From assembly GCA_001600175.1 (NCBI GenBank), contig BCJC01000003.1:2232001-2296000 (forward strand): DNA of 64,000 nt, read 5' to 3'. Below are positions 42,958 to 54,553 of this stretch, piece after piece. The stretch's first letter is position 1. Every line of letters starts with the position of its first letter. The position numbers were made by a program, and so were the translations under genes. The DNA comes from Erythrobasidium yunnanense. Taxonomy: Eukaryota > Basidiomycota > Cystobasidiomycetes > Erythrobasidiales > Erythrobasidiaceae. The notes under the pieces are model-generated. The model searched no databases, was not told the origin of the DNA, and worked only from the letters and a program-made list of their open reading frames with translations.

Positions 42958-45900
42958 CTAATGGCTTCCAGCTGATTCTCCCTTCAAAGCTTTGGCCTTG
43001 TCTTCGAATCTGAAATGATCCGAACCACCATCGATGCCGCGCTCGTGGACAATAGTGACTCTCTGGAGCGAGAGCAAGAAGTCCTCGGACTGACGGGAGA
43101 CACGGGATCTGTCTCGTCGACCAAGGTTGTCGAGGTATGGGATCTTCTGGAGGATGAAGTAGACCATAGCAATGACAATCGTGACACCGAGAGAGTAGAG
43201 CCAGACACGGACGACAGTGACGATATCGGTCCAGTGCTCGTGGTGAGGTCCACCATCGGGCCAGATATCACCGGAACCGTTACCACCACCGCAGAGCCAT
43301 CCGAAGAGGGTGAACATGGTGGCGAGAATATCGACGATAAGAATGGCAGCGGAGAGCTGGAAAGATGGCCAAGTGAAGGTGTTCTGTACACGGGTGACGA
43401 CTGTGGAGAGTAACCAGTATTAGCTTTGGCTTTACTAGTGCAAAGTAGAGTAGACTTGCAGATCAACCAGTTCTCGGTGAGGGCGACCTCCAAGAACAGG
43501 ATACCTTGAGGGTTACCGAAGTTCTGGATGATACCACCGTTGTTGAGGAAGAGTGTTCCTCTCATGATCCATGTTCCGATGGCGAGCAAGACACCGCAAA
43601 TGGAGGAGATGATCCAGATCTTGGCCAATTGCCATTCGACGGGTCGCTGAGCGTAGTGAGCAGTGTCGTAGGCGATAGCGATGGTAGCTACATCGGCGAA
43701 GAGGGCCAAGAAGACGATGAGCTGAGCTCGGATGGTCTCGTTCAGAATGAGGATGGACAGGAGAAGGTAGATCTCGAGATGCAAGCACAGAGCGATACGG
43801 TACTCGATGTATGCCTTCATTCGGGAGAAAATTTGACGAGAAGCTTTGATGGCCTGGAATTCTGAAAGTCAGCCTGATCATCGCGGGGCACAAGTCCAGG
43901 CAAGACGTACAGTAATAATGGTGGAGAGACCTTCATCAAGGAAAACGACATCGGCAGCGGCTTGGGCAGCGTCAGTAGCACCTTGTACGGCAATACCACA
44001 ATCGGCACGCTTGAGGGAAGGAGCATCGTTAACACCATCTCCAGTCATACCAGTAAGATGTCCTCTCTGTTGGAGCATGACGACGACTTGGTACTTGTGC
44101 TCGGGGTAGACTTCACCGAAACCATCGGCAGCCTCGACGAAGTCGTGGATGTCGGATCCGGACATGCCTCCTCCAGAGATGAGACGCTCAGAGTCGTAGA
44201 CGTTTGTTCCCAAGTTGAGCTGCTTGCAGGTCTCGATAGCGATGGCCTTGAGATTTGTAGAAAACAGTCAGAAAACATCCCATCTCTGGTGTGAAGGGAG
44301 ACTTACGACGGCATCACCAGTCAACATCTTAACCTTGACACCGAGCTCACCAGCTTCAGCGACGGTAGAGGCGGTATCTGAACGGGGAGGGTCGAACATG
44401 GGCATGATTCCGAGGAGTTCCCATTGGCCATCTTCCTGGAACGCAACACCGAGAGATCGGAAACCACGGTGAGCGAATTCTTGAGCCTTGGCACGGTAGT
44501 GAGCAGCAATGTCATCGGAAGGCTGGCAGAGCTTGAGAACAGCGTTGGGTGCACCCTTGCATGCGACGTAGCTCTTGCCGTCTCGCTCGACTTCAGCGAC
44601 AATTCTTTTGGAGACAGGGTCGAAAGGAGTAAATTTCTTAGTGATCCAGCCAGCGCGGAGGTATTCCTGAGCCTTGGGGTAACGAACGAGAGTCTCGATG
44701 GTGACCTTGTCGATGGGGTCGAGGGAGGTGACAGCGTGGGAAGAAGCAAGAGCAGCTACAGCCATGAGCCTATAATCAAAGCATGTCAGTGTGCGAGTCT
44801 TTGCAGAGATACAGCGAAGAAAAAGACGCACCAGTCGGGCTCGACACCCTCAGCGCAGTATGGCTCGTTGATGGAGAGCTTGTTGGCAGTGAGCGTACCG
44901 GTCTTGTCAGAGCAGAGGACATCTACACCAGCCAAAGCCTCGATGGCAGTGAGCTTTTGTACGATAGCCATTCGCTTAGCGAGGAAGGAAGCTCCGACAG
45001 CGAGTGTGGTTGTGGTGACACAAGGCAGACCGACGGGTACACCGATAATGAGGAAGATGAGCGAGTAGGTGAGCAAGTTGTTGTCCTCGGGTGTAGAGAT
45101 GTCGACGTTGCGGAAGAAACCACCAATCCAGACACCAAACAGGAAGACGACGACGAAGATGAGCAGAGTCGTACCGATGGAGCTCATGACAAGCTGTACC
45201 AGTAGACATCAGCTCGATGTTCATACTCTAGGTAGCATTGAGCCTCCTCACCTGGAAATGTCCTTTACCCTGTTCACCAGTGACGAGAGCAGCAGTTCGA
45301 CCGACGAAAGTGTTTGTACCAGTCTCGGAAGCGATCATGTAGACCTTTCCTCGCTTGCATCCGCTGCAAAGCACTTCGCATCAGCTTGCATTCACCAGAA
45401 CTGGGAAAGTGGAGATAGGCCTACGTAGTGTAGAAGACGAAGTCATCGAGATGCTTGTCGACAGCCAGAGATTCACCAGTGATAGAAGATTGATCAGTAG
45501 CAGCGATGGCATGGCCTCTATCGATGCCATCCTCATCGTCGCCTTCACCGGCCGCTTTGCCGCCCTTCTCCATCTTTGCCTTTTCCTTTTCAGCACGGAT
45601 TCGCTTGAGCATTTCCTTGGACTTGACACCACCACGATCAGAGTAGTCGGCTACGATTCTACCATCAGCAGGGACAGTGACACCATCCTGAGCAAGGCCG
45701 AGCGGAGAGTCAGCAGAGTAGGGAAAAGTACTGAGGGAACGGCTCTCACCTCAATGACGATGATGTCTCCGGGTACGATATCTCTAGCTTCGACAGTGAT
45801 TTCCTTTCCATTACGAACGACCTCTGACTTGAGAGCGATATCGGCTCGCAGTTTTGCGACGACATCTCCAGCAGCCTTTTCTTGGTACCAACCGACGAAA

Positions 45901-46987
45901 GCGTTGAGCAACAGGATAGCAATGATGACACCGAAATCAATCTATGTCCCACAAGATTTTGTTCAGTAAATAGCGCATGACCGAGATTAAATTCGCGATA
46001 AGCGGGAGCTTACCCAATCTTGGAGACCAGCAGCGAGGACGACAGCGACTTCCATAGTGTACAGAATAGGACCTGTTGTTGTATATCATCGTAGATATAG
46101 TATTGTTGAGGTGTGAAAGTGGCGATTGAGAGCGATGATCAGCTGGCTGCGACAACGTGCGGAGACGCCGGAGTTGAGCTAACCTTGGAAGAAGGTGAAG
46201 AACTTGAGGAAGAGGTTCTCCTTGTGTCTGTGTAGTGCAATTCGACGAATCAATACTTGCCCCTCAACGGCTGCGATGGCGAGAGGTTGCGGAGATGAGA
46301 GCGGAGAAGACCACTCACGATTCGAGCTCGTTCCAGCCCATGATCTTTCTTCGCTCCTCTACCTGAGCATCTGTGAGACCTTGCGACACTTCAGTCTCGA
46401 GCCTGTGTCATCGAGTTCGTACATCGTCAGCGAAAAAGTGTCGCTCAAAATAGCTGCTGCGACTGACCAGTCCTCTGGAGTGACTTTTGCAGTATCGGCT
46501 GGGATGACATCTCCCTGTCTGTCGTACTTAACAGTCTTTGTCTTCCATGGTGCATACCATAGACGGTGCTTCTTTTCGTACGAGCCGTCCGAGTTTACTC
46601 CCGCCGCCAATGGCTTCTTCTCTGCGACTTTGGCGACATAGTTGAGCAAGGTGGTGTACTCGTCGTCGTCTGCACCATCATGATGATGTGCATCATCTGG
46701 ATGTTGTGACATTGTAGTTGTTCACAAGTTGGTTGGAAAAGAGAGGGAGAGAGAGAGAGCGGGCCCATTTTGGAAGGCGATAACGGCATGTCAGTGATAG
46801 GGCCACTAATTATTGAAACACCCCAAATAAACGACGTACGACGAGTTCCCTCAGATGAGTGATCTCCATTGCCTACATACCCAGTCGTCTCTTGCTGAAC
46901 CGGGACTTGCTGATGCCCGCCGGCGACAGCGGGACCAGCACCAGCACCCCCATCGACCGGGTACATGGTCTTCTCGTTGGTCGCCAT
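42958..46987 (-). CDS. PMA1: Plasma-membrane H+-ATPase (P-type, class IIIA)
   Basis: This pump builds the proton gradient across the plasma membrane. The ATG at 46987 starts [20 protein letters not shown]; a long intron (about 155 nt) joins ..SEGTR to [18 protein letters not shown]. Landmarks in order: [20 protein letters not shown] and [12 protein letters not shown] (A domain); [20 protein letters not shown] (TGES); [20 protein letters not shown] (M4); [20 protein letters not shown] (phosphorylated Asp); [16 protein letters not shown] (ATP binding); [31 protein letters not shown]; and [20 protein letters not shown] (M5). Later membrane helices and a C-terminal tail [13 protein letters not shown] finish at 42958. 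A Lys/Glu-rich insert of about 40 residues sits just before TGES. At least ten short introns are present. Confidence 0.96.
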
Positions 46988-49900
46988 GATCCACTACTCT
47001 GCTCTACTAGACAACTCTACTATACCTGTGTAATGATTCGAGTTTCTTGAGTTGTTGTTGTTCGAAAGGGCGACCGACGAAGAAGAAGAAGAAGAAGAAG
47101 AAGAAGAGAGAGAAAGAGAAGTTTCGATTTGTTATGATTTTCTGTGAAATCCAAACTAAGGCTGGCTTACCCTGATGTTACCGTGCTTTACCCCGAATTT
47201 CAAGACTTTGCCTTACAAGCCCTCTAAAGCGGAGAACGGAGCGTGTAACACTTTTCCTTGAACAGGCCTTTACCTCGCTCTACACCGAGATTCACCTTGA
47301 GCGAGCGCAGTCTTTACCTCTTGGTAGAGCAGAGTGGCTGACCCAAAAGTCCTTCTACTCTCCTACTTTAGGAAATTGTTATTGCTCGATTGGGCCGGCT
47401 CTTCGATCGCTCTAGAAGCCGAACTGTTTTGGGAAGTGGTTGAGTGCAAGAAGCTTATCGCTGTCGTCACTGCGGAGTCGCGAGAGAAGATCAGAAGTTC
47501 CAAAGCTGTCAACTCCCGTCTCGATATCCTACAACGCTCTCGCTCTCGCTCACCTCTGCTGCTGCTGCTCCTGCTGTCTCTTCCTTGATGCTCCCACGAT
47601 ACGACCGTCTTCTCCCGCGGATGCCTCGACTTGGACTAATGGTCTGGCTTGGATAGTCTTGAGTAGCGGGCTGGGTCGGACTTGACACACTGCCTTGGGA
47701 CTGCTTTCTCTCTGCTGCTGCGACGATGAGAAACAGCGTATGAAAAGGCAGAGTCCTGGTTAGCCTAGTACGAAAGAAGATCCAGCAGGTCCTCCTTCAG
47801 TTTTCGCCCGAACACCTGCACACGCTCTGGACGATCCTTGCGTCGCCAATAGGCTCGGTGCTGACTGACTGATCGCAACAGCTCTAGCTTTGGCCCAAAC
47901 AACACGCATCATACCGCAACAGCGCAATAAACACGGGACTGATGAATTGCGGAGCGACCTAGAAGATTGCGAATGCATCTGACCTGCTTACAAGCAGCAG
48001 CATTCGAGTATACAAAGCTGCCGTACAAGTTCCTGGCTTTCTCCTACTTGTTCTCCGGGAAGTGGAAGACGACTCGCTAAAGTGCGCCCGCTAGATCCGC
48101 GCGCCTTCCAACAGTTTCCGCTTGTCAGCAACCCATAAAACAAAATCGCTCTACGCAACTCCTTCTTGCGATGCCGGCCGCTCTCTTTTCTTTCAGCTGA
48201 ATTTTCGCCTCTGGTGTATTTTGGATTTTCCTTCCGCAAAAATCGCTATTTTTATTCTGGGATCTGCTATCACCGCGCTGACTGATTGAAGCTGACACTA
48301 TCGTGTTCATGTCAAGAGATACAAAGCAAAGGCAAGAGATGCGCTACTTCACTCCCTCTTCTCCCGAGAGTAACCTGGGCGAGGGGGCAGTCTCTGAAAA
48401 TACCTATACCTCTTGTGCTCGGCTAGCCCAATCATCGACAGGCCAATCTCACTGCTGTATAAGAGGGCTACAGAGCACCACCTCCTCCGACAAGGCAGCG
48501 ACTTCTCGTACAAACGTTCTGAGCCTAGCACCCCTAGGGCTCTTGTAAACGAGTCTTATATCAAGCGAAACTCCCTTATGCTTCAGTCATTCCCTAGCGC
48601 TCGCGTTCGCTCTACTGGCGTTGCTTGCTTCCGGGTCCTTCTCGCGACAGGTTTATTGGCTCTTCCACGATTCAGGCCATTTCCACTAGCCGAGTTCTGA
48701 AACATCGGAAAATCCGACTGCTGCCTCTACGCGTAGCTTTCATGGGCTTTTCACCGAACACTATTCTTCTGTTCTGCACTAGCTCGGACTCAATGTGAGG
48801 CAGAGGAGTACTCGATCTTCCTCAACATCGAGTATGGGACCGCAATGCCAGCTCTAATTGTGGTATATATGAGCGCTGCGTGTGCACGAACACGCTCGAA
48901 CACGATCAGATTGCTGTATGTACCCGGCGAATCACTGATCGATCCTGACATCCGTCAACTTGTTGCCGTCACGAGTCTACAGACTAGAAACGCTCAATGT
49001 AGAAACGCTACATGCAACAAGAGCTGCATTCTTATGTTGTGTGATAGCAGCTCATAGTTCCCTTGTATATGTTGGAAGCTGCTTCCATTCACTCTGCGCA
49101 CAGCGACAAGCTGTTCCTCGCTTCTTTGCAACAGAATAACAACGTTACATACCACCATATGCTTCCCGAAGCTTTACACAGGCATATATGACAAGTAACC
49201 ATTCACATTGCATAAAGCCCGACTTGGGAAAGAAGCTTTCGGGCAAATTTTGGCCCCTTCTGGGCTGCTCTTTACTCTGACGGGAATGTCGCATCTAATG
49301 GGGTCGTAACATAGAGCGGGATCTATCTGGAAGCGTAGCTGATGGCTGTCCTGATGGAGCGCTGAAAGCAGTTCCGCCTGGATGTCGCGAGCTTCAGCCT
49401 GGCCGGAAGGCCGTTGACAGCGCCAATCATTCGAGACAAGCAAAGCATAGCGCAGCAGCTCCATCCACACGTCGCGCACACCTACCAACTCTATCGACAT
49501 AAAGCCTACCACCGCCTTTGCAAGCTGCGCACGACCCGGGCAATCCGCGGGCTCTCGTCACATTCGAAACGCAAGATCCAAGCGAGCGAGCAAGCGAGCA
49601 CGAACCAGCGCAACTCTAACTCGCGTTACTTGGTTCCTATAGCACACTCTCAATACATGAGCAAATAGCCGCGAAGACCTCTTTTACCCGGGGCTTGGAT
49701 CCTCTTTGTGCAACTCCGCCTGGCCTGTCGTCTTTGGACTCTATCCACCTTCATTAGATTAGGCTCCTCTTTTCCTTCGCACGTCCGTCGTCTACCCAAC
49801 ACAACTCACGTCTTTCCCGCCCGATTCATCAACTCCAAACCGTTCTTGCGTGTCAAGCCAAAGTGTCCCTTCAGTCCAGAACAAGCACGGTGCCCTTTAG

Positions 49901-50059
49901 GGGACAATTGAAGACATCAACATACGCTAGCTACTGTCCACATCTCCTCTTCTCCCTCCCATACGAGCAATAGAACAAGTTAGACCGGGTTTGGGTTGCA
50001 GCAAACAGTCGCAAGACCGAGCTTAAGGCGGACGTCACATCACACTCTTTTACATCACA
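46988..50059. promoter_or_regulatory. About 3 kb gene-free region upstream of PMA1 and FAM72
   Basis: The two flanking genes diverge from this region. Next to PMA1 lies a (GAA)n tract at about 47078-47107, which is a pyrimidine-rich (CTT)n run on the PMA1 sense strand. Open frames in the region (for example 47334-47588, 49174-49512) begin with GTG, not ATG, and lack conserved features. A stretch at 48180-48295 weakly resembles the palindromic repeat near 5.5 kb. A long control region suits a highly expressed proton pump, but no regulatory site is proven. Confidence 0.5.
47078..47107. repeat. (GAA)n microsatellite in the PMA1 leader/promoter
   Basis: About ten GAA units, 91-120 bp upstream of the PMA1 ATG. 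On the PMA1 strand it reads CTT, as in pyrimidine-rich tracts near strong fungal promoters. Confidence 0.85.
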
Positions 50060-51263
50060 ATGGTCAACGCTCCCTCCTACGATACCTACGACGAGCCTGT
50101 TCAGTCCCTCGTACCGCTACGCCGTAGCCGCGAATCAGCCCAGGATCTAAGCGTTGATACGTCTCGAAGACCCGCTCCTTTAGAGCAGTATAACGAGATG
50201 CTCGCGTCCTTCCTCACCAATCAACAGCTCGAACAGGCTAGACTAGTACGGCAGATGGGAGGGGAGGCATCATCAACGCTCCAACCGCCCTTTACTCAGC
50301 AGTATCGAACAGCACAGCAAGGCCCTCCCCTCACTCCTTATCAGTATCATCCTCAGTATTATCATCAGCCGCCTCTACAGCAGCAACAACAGCAACCCGT
50401 CCGACGCAGCGAGCCTCATCACCGAGTCTACGTACTCAGATGTTCGCATTGCGAGGCTTTTCTATGCGACAGGGGCATGCGTGCTGTCCTTCTCCTCAAG
50501 CCTCATATCACCCTCTTCTCAACAGACACTGCACCTGTCAACTGTGGACCTCTGTATGCTGGCAAGGGAGAAGGGCGAGACGAGCCGGAAGAAGTAGTTG
50601 AGCGGACTTGCGAGTGCTTGACGCAGTCATTGGGCTGCTTCAATTGCGGCAACATCAATGGATGTGAGCATCGCAAACAGCCGAATCGATTGTACGATGC
50701 TGACGTTGTCCCCACCTGGCGTCCAGATCACATCGTTGCACCTTGCACACGCTGCACGGCTTCTGTCACCAAGCACCAAAGGCCAGCCAATGGACATCGC
50801 TACGTCTTTCAGTGAGGTTGCCAGGTATCTGACATCCAAGGTGCCAATCTGATGCATTTGTGTTCAGCCATAACGAAGTCGTGTACGAAGAGCGGAAGTA
50901 CTATCCTGGCGAGCCGGTATGTCGATATCAAAGTCAGGAGAGGGCATCGCTGACACGCGAATGCAGGGCGTACGGACTGACTTAGTGAGGAGAAGCGCTC
51001 GCGCACCCGAGATCCCTACTCCCTTGCAGTCGCCGCTCCCAACGCCTTTCATCGAGAACAAAGATCCGAGGGAGCAGCCTTCAACTCCAATCACAACTAC
51101 AAGTCTGTCTCCTCCGTCCCCGCCAGCACCGATGCAGCAGAAACGCCGGGGTCTGCAGGAAGGCGATACTGTTTACTGGCATTACCTGATCTCGTCCGGC
51201 GAGGTCAGCAAAGCAGTCGATCCGAAATCGAGAGTCCCGACAGCCTACTCGATTGGTCGGTGA
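50060..51263 (+). CDS. FAM72-family protein
   Basis: The ATG at 50060 starts MVNAPSYDTYDEPVQSLVPL, then a Gln/Tyr/Pro-rich leader of about 115 residues. The core matches FAM72: RVYVLRCSHCEAFLCDRGMR, AVLLLKPHITLFSTDTAPVN, RTCECLTQSLGCFNCGNING and VAPCTRCTASVTKHQRPANG-HRYVF. The CxxC pairs (CSHC, CNxCGN-type, CTRC) suggest a zinc-binding fold like yippee proteins. Exon 1 ends at 50811 (..F-H), exon 2 is 50868-50916 (HNEVVYEERKYYPGEP) and exon 3 is 50967-51263, ending with GLQEGDTVYWHYLISSGEVS and a stop. Compared with the short animal proteins it has an extended leader, an acidic insert after LYAGKGEGRDEPEE and a Pro-rich tail. In mammals FAM72A binds uracil-DNA glycosylase; the role here is unknown. 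Confidence 0.78.
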
Positions 51264-51696
51264 AGCCCTTTCTAGCATTTATCGCAGCGCATCCTCGTTC
51301 TCCCTCGGTATACCATCATCTGTCTCCACCTTAGTCCTTACAGCAAGCATATCAGTCCTCGCAGGTACCTTGTAAGTGTGAACGCGAATCTAAGCCGAGA
51401 TCAGAATGCTGATGACCGCTATACAGGTAGCCAGCTTCCGGCAGTAATCGAAGCAGACTTAGTAATATGTTATATAGCTGTATCAGGCACCCTTTGGTCA
51501 ACACCCTGTTCAAGGGTGCATCTACTCCAAATTCTTCTTGGCATAATCGAGATGCTCGAGCCAGCATTCGTGCTAATTACACGCCACGCTCTGTACTTTT
51601 AGTCACTCACCATATAGCATACACGACCGTGTCTACATCCATAAAATAGAAAACCACGTAATCTTCTTGACCTGAAGGCGACCCTTTCGACTGTCC
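51264..51696. other. Intergenic, nothing recognised
   Basis: A 433-bp gap between two plus-strand genes that should hold the promoter of the HNH-type gene. Short open frames here are not supported. Confidence 0.5.
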
Positions 51697-52412
51697 ATGC
51701 CCATCGACATCGAGCGAGCTACATATGCCCTCAACGAAGCCTTAATGCCATATATCGTGGCTCGAAGCTCATTCGACGATGTCGACGATACAGTCGAGTT
51801 TCTGGTGAACGAGATCCAAGATTCCGGCATCGAGCTCTCGACAGAGGCGCAAGATGGCACTGACGCGCGTACCCTGGAAGAATTGGAAGCCCATCCTCTG
51901 AAAAGCCTGCTGCACACACATCTATGCGATTTGATGGATGTTCCGGCAAATGACGTGCCGTTCGTTCTGGAGGACTTTCTCGATACTTACCAGCGTGGTA
52001 TTCCTGAAGTAGGCGAGGAAGAAGAGGAAGATCGGTCGAATGAAAGGATATGCGAGCTCTGCGAACGCCCTGCTCCGCTTACCGAACATCACTTGATACC
52101 GCGTACAGAGCACGCGCTTATGATCAAGCGAGGCATCTTCACGCAAGCAGAATGTATGTAGTACCGTCCTATGTGTCTCTGTACTGCTTGGTATGCTGAT
52201 AGAAGAACACTGAGACAGGTCAGCGACGCATCTCGATGCTTTGCCGACCGTGCCATTCGGCTTGTCATCGTGCCCGCACTACGCGTGAGCTTGCTGTGGA
52301 CTACAATACAGTGGAGAAGCTGCTAGAAATTCCAGAGGTAGCAAGATTTGCAGAGTGGAACTCTAAGCGTAAAGTACTGGTCAAGGCCGTACAGAAGCGG
52401 AAGAGGAGATAG
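51697..52412 (+). CDS. HNH-type zinc-binding protein
   Basis: The ATG at 51697 starts MPIDIERATYALNEALMPYI. The N-terminal half is acidic and helical. Exon 1 ends at 52153 (..FTQAE-C) and the intron 52154-52218 joins in phase to QRRISMLCRPCHSACHRART. Together they form an HNH-like module: ICELCERPAPLTEHHLIPRT supplies one CxxC and the HH pair, and MLCRPCHSACHR the second CxxC and the last His. The end reads VDYNTVEKLLEIPEVARFAE and WNSKRKVLVKAVQKRKRR with a basic, nuclear-localisation-like tail. About 216 residues. Such fungal proteins are usually listed as HNH endonuclease-like, but nuclease activity is not shown. It converges on PRI2, 48 bp apart. Confidence 0.72.
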
Positions 52413-52460
52413 TCTCAGTGCTCAAAGATATCACAACAATACTCGTGCGAAAAGCTCAGA

Positions 52461-54302
52461 CTATATGTCTACTTCCATGGTATCCTCTTCCTTCTTGGCG
52501 CCCTCCTGCGAAGTTGCTGGTGCATCTGCAGTACCGCCGTTGGCCATCTTCTCCAGCTCTCTCGACTTCTCGAAGTAGCGATTCGGATGCGACACGCTTT
52601 CTCCGTTACCTAAGCCGTCACCCTTCTTGACATCGTATTTCCTGGCATGCGTAATCTCAAAGACACGCGTACAGGCTACGTGATAATGCTGGGATTTAGT
52701 TGCATCGAGGATCTCCTTGATTTGCGAAGGATCGGATATGCCGTACGAAGACAAAAGGAGCGATTGGAGAGCGGGAGGGGAGAAATGACGATAAGGACAG
52801 CCATGCGAGTCTTGCGTTCCAGGCTGGTCAGAGGTGAGAATCCGCTGACAGCTATAAGAAGAACTTAGTCAGCGGTCGTTGGTGGATACAAGCTAGTCGA
52901 CATACTCTTTCGGCGCGTAGTTCTTTCTGCCACCCTCTAGACCATATCCGTGTCGAATGTTGTACCTGTGTTCCTTGTTGAATTTATCATCTGTCATGTT
53001 GGCGAACGATTTCCTCCAAAAGATCAGAGCTTCTTCTATAGAAACGCCCAGACCCTTGATGAATAGATTAAATTGCTGTCTACCGAAGTGCTTGAGATGC
53101 TTTGTCGTGCGAAGAGTGCTATTGAGATTCTTCATACATGCAGGAGCATGCCTGTTGACGAGATCATAAACCATGGCTGCAGTAATATGCTCTCCATTCG
53201 CATTCTCGGCTGAGTAGCTGTACTCTGAAGAGATACCAGCCATGAAGCCCATAGACAGATGATCTAAGACGGACATCAGGCGATCATCTTCGTCGAGACG
53301 CGGTAAAGCGCGTGCGGTCATCTAGATTGACAGAGGAATTGGTCAGTCTCGCGACAAGAAATGCAGTGTTTCGCTTAGCTTACATCGAGAGCCTTGTCCA
53401 ATCTATTCGTGAACTCTGCAATGACAAGCGATATCTGCTGGCTCATCGGCACATATGCCTGACCTTTTGTGAGGTACACCCTCCTCTTCTCGACCAGATC
53501 GCATACTTTCGTCCAGTGTACCTATATACAGAGTCAAAGTAAGCTTGAGTGGACCAGATGTGTAGGGTAACCTACCTTGAAGTACACCTCAGACTCCCAC
53601 GTTTTGGTTAAATATGGGGCTGCTGCCAGAAGTTGCTCTTTCAATGCATTCTTCTCTCCGTCCGACACAGGTTCCCAGTCGAAGTTGAGACTGTTAAGGA
53701 AGGCATGTCGCTCGTCTGCCGCGTCCGTGTCGAATCGTATCCTAAACAAGGTCGATTCGGCTTTGATGAAGCGTGTCCGTAGCTCTTGCCTGGCAGCGAG
53801 ACGCGTCAGTATCGTCCTGAAAGATGTACTGCTAGCTTGAAATCATCTCACGTCCTGCAGAAGGCCAGACGTAGCACGAAATGTCCAATATGGTCTTTCC
53901 GGCGTTCTTCTTCGAGGTTCTCGCGAACAGCCGTGTTGCTTGCCAGCGGTAGGAATTGCTTCAATCTTGGGGCTATTACTCTTGCTATCTCATCGATGGG
54001 CCGCCCTCTCGTCAAAAGCGCTTCGATGTCGGCCAGAACTGGTCGTCCAAAACAGCACGAGAAAGTCAGCTTGAAACGGCACCAGTTTACTGTGATACCA
54101 GCTTACCTCTCAGTCTATCCAACGCCCATGCCTCGAACTGCTCTATCGTGACTTCTTCGAGCGGCGGCCTTTCGTAGAAACTCAGGCGGAAAGGGTAGAG
54201 CGCTGGGATCCCGCTGCCAGCTTTGCCTGGCCCGCCAGAACGTCCAAGATTGTGTCGAGCGACTTCTCCTCGTGCTCCTGTAGGGTTTCCTGACCGAAAC
54301 AT
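52461..54302 (-). CDS. PRI2: DNA primase large subunit
   Basis: Pri2 pairs with the catalytic small subunit in the Pol alpha-primase complex that starts DNA synthesis. The ATG at 54302 starts MFRSGNPTGARGEVARHNLG, then YPFRLSFYERPPLEEVTIEQ and FEAWALDRLR, the typical N-terminal helical domain. Middle exons give FSFxEE-like segments and TRFIKAESTLFRIRFDTDAA (53700-53800). The C-terminal iron-sulfur domain holds HAPACMKNLNSTLRTTKHLK, HFGRQQFNLFIKGLGVSIEE, ALIFWRKSFANMTDDKFNKE and HRYNIRHGYGLEGGRKNYAP. After an intron come DQPGTQDSHGCPYRHFSPPA and SQHYHVACTRVFEITHA. Conserved cysteines for the 4Fe-4S cluster are present (ACMK, HGCP, VACT and one near the intron join). The tail is acidic and ends DTMEVDI at 52461. 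About seven introns. Confidence 0.92.
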
Positions 54303-54553
54303 GTTTTTGGCGTGAAAACAACGCGTAAATTGGTCGCGCGTGTTTGATGTTCTGGGTCAAAGATGTAGCAAGGCGACAGAAGGCAATGAAAGCTTGTTAT
54401 ACGATGTAACTATCTCACTCATTACCACGGAACAGCTTGACGAAGCATACTATCGACAACAACAAACCGCTAGCGAGTAATCCCTCCCTTTTCGTCTAAT
54501 CTAAGGCTATACGACATATGATTTATATCATGCACCAGATTTTAGTACCCGTC

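Noticed and set aside
43015-45205. Several acidic plus-strand frames antisense to PMA1
   Set aside because: Asp/Glu/Ser-rich shadows of a strongly biased, highly expressed gene on the other strand.
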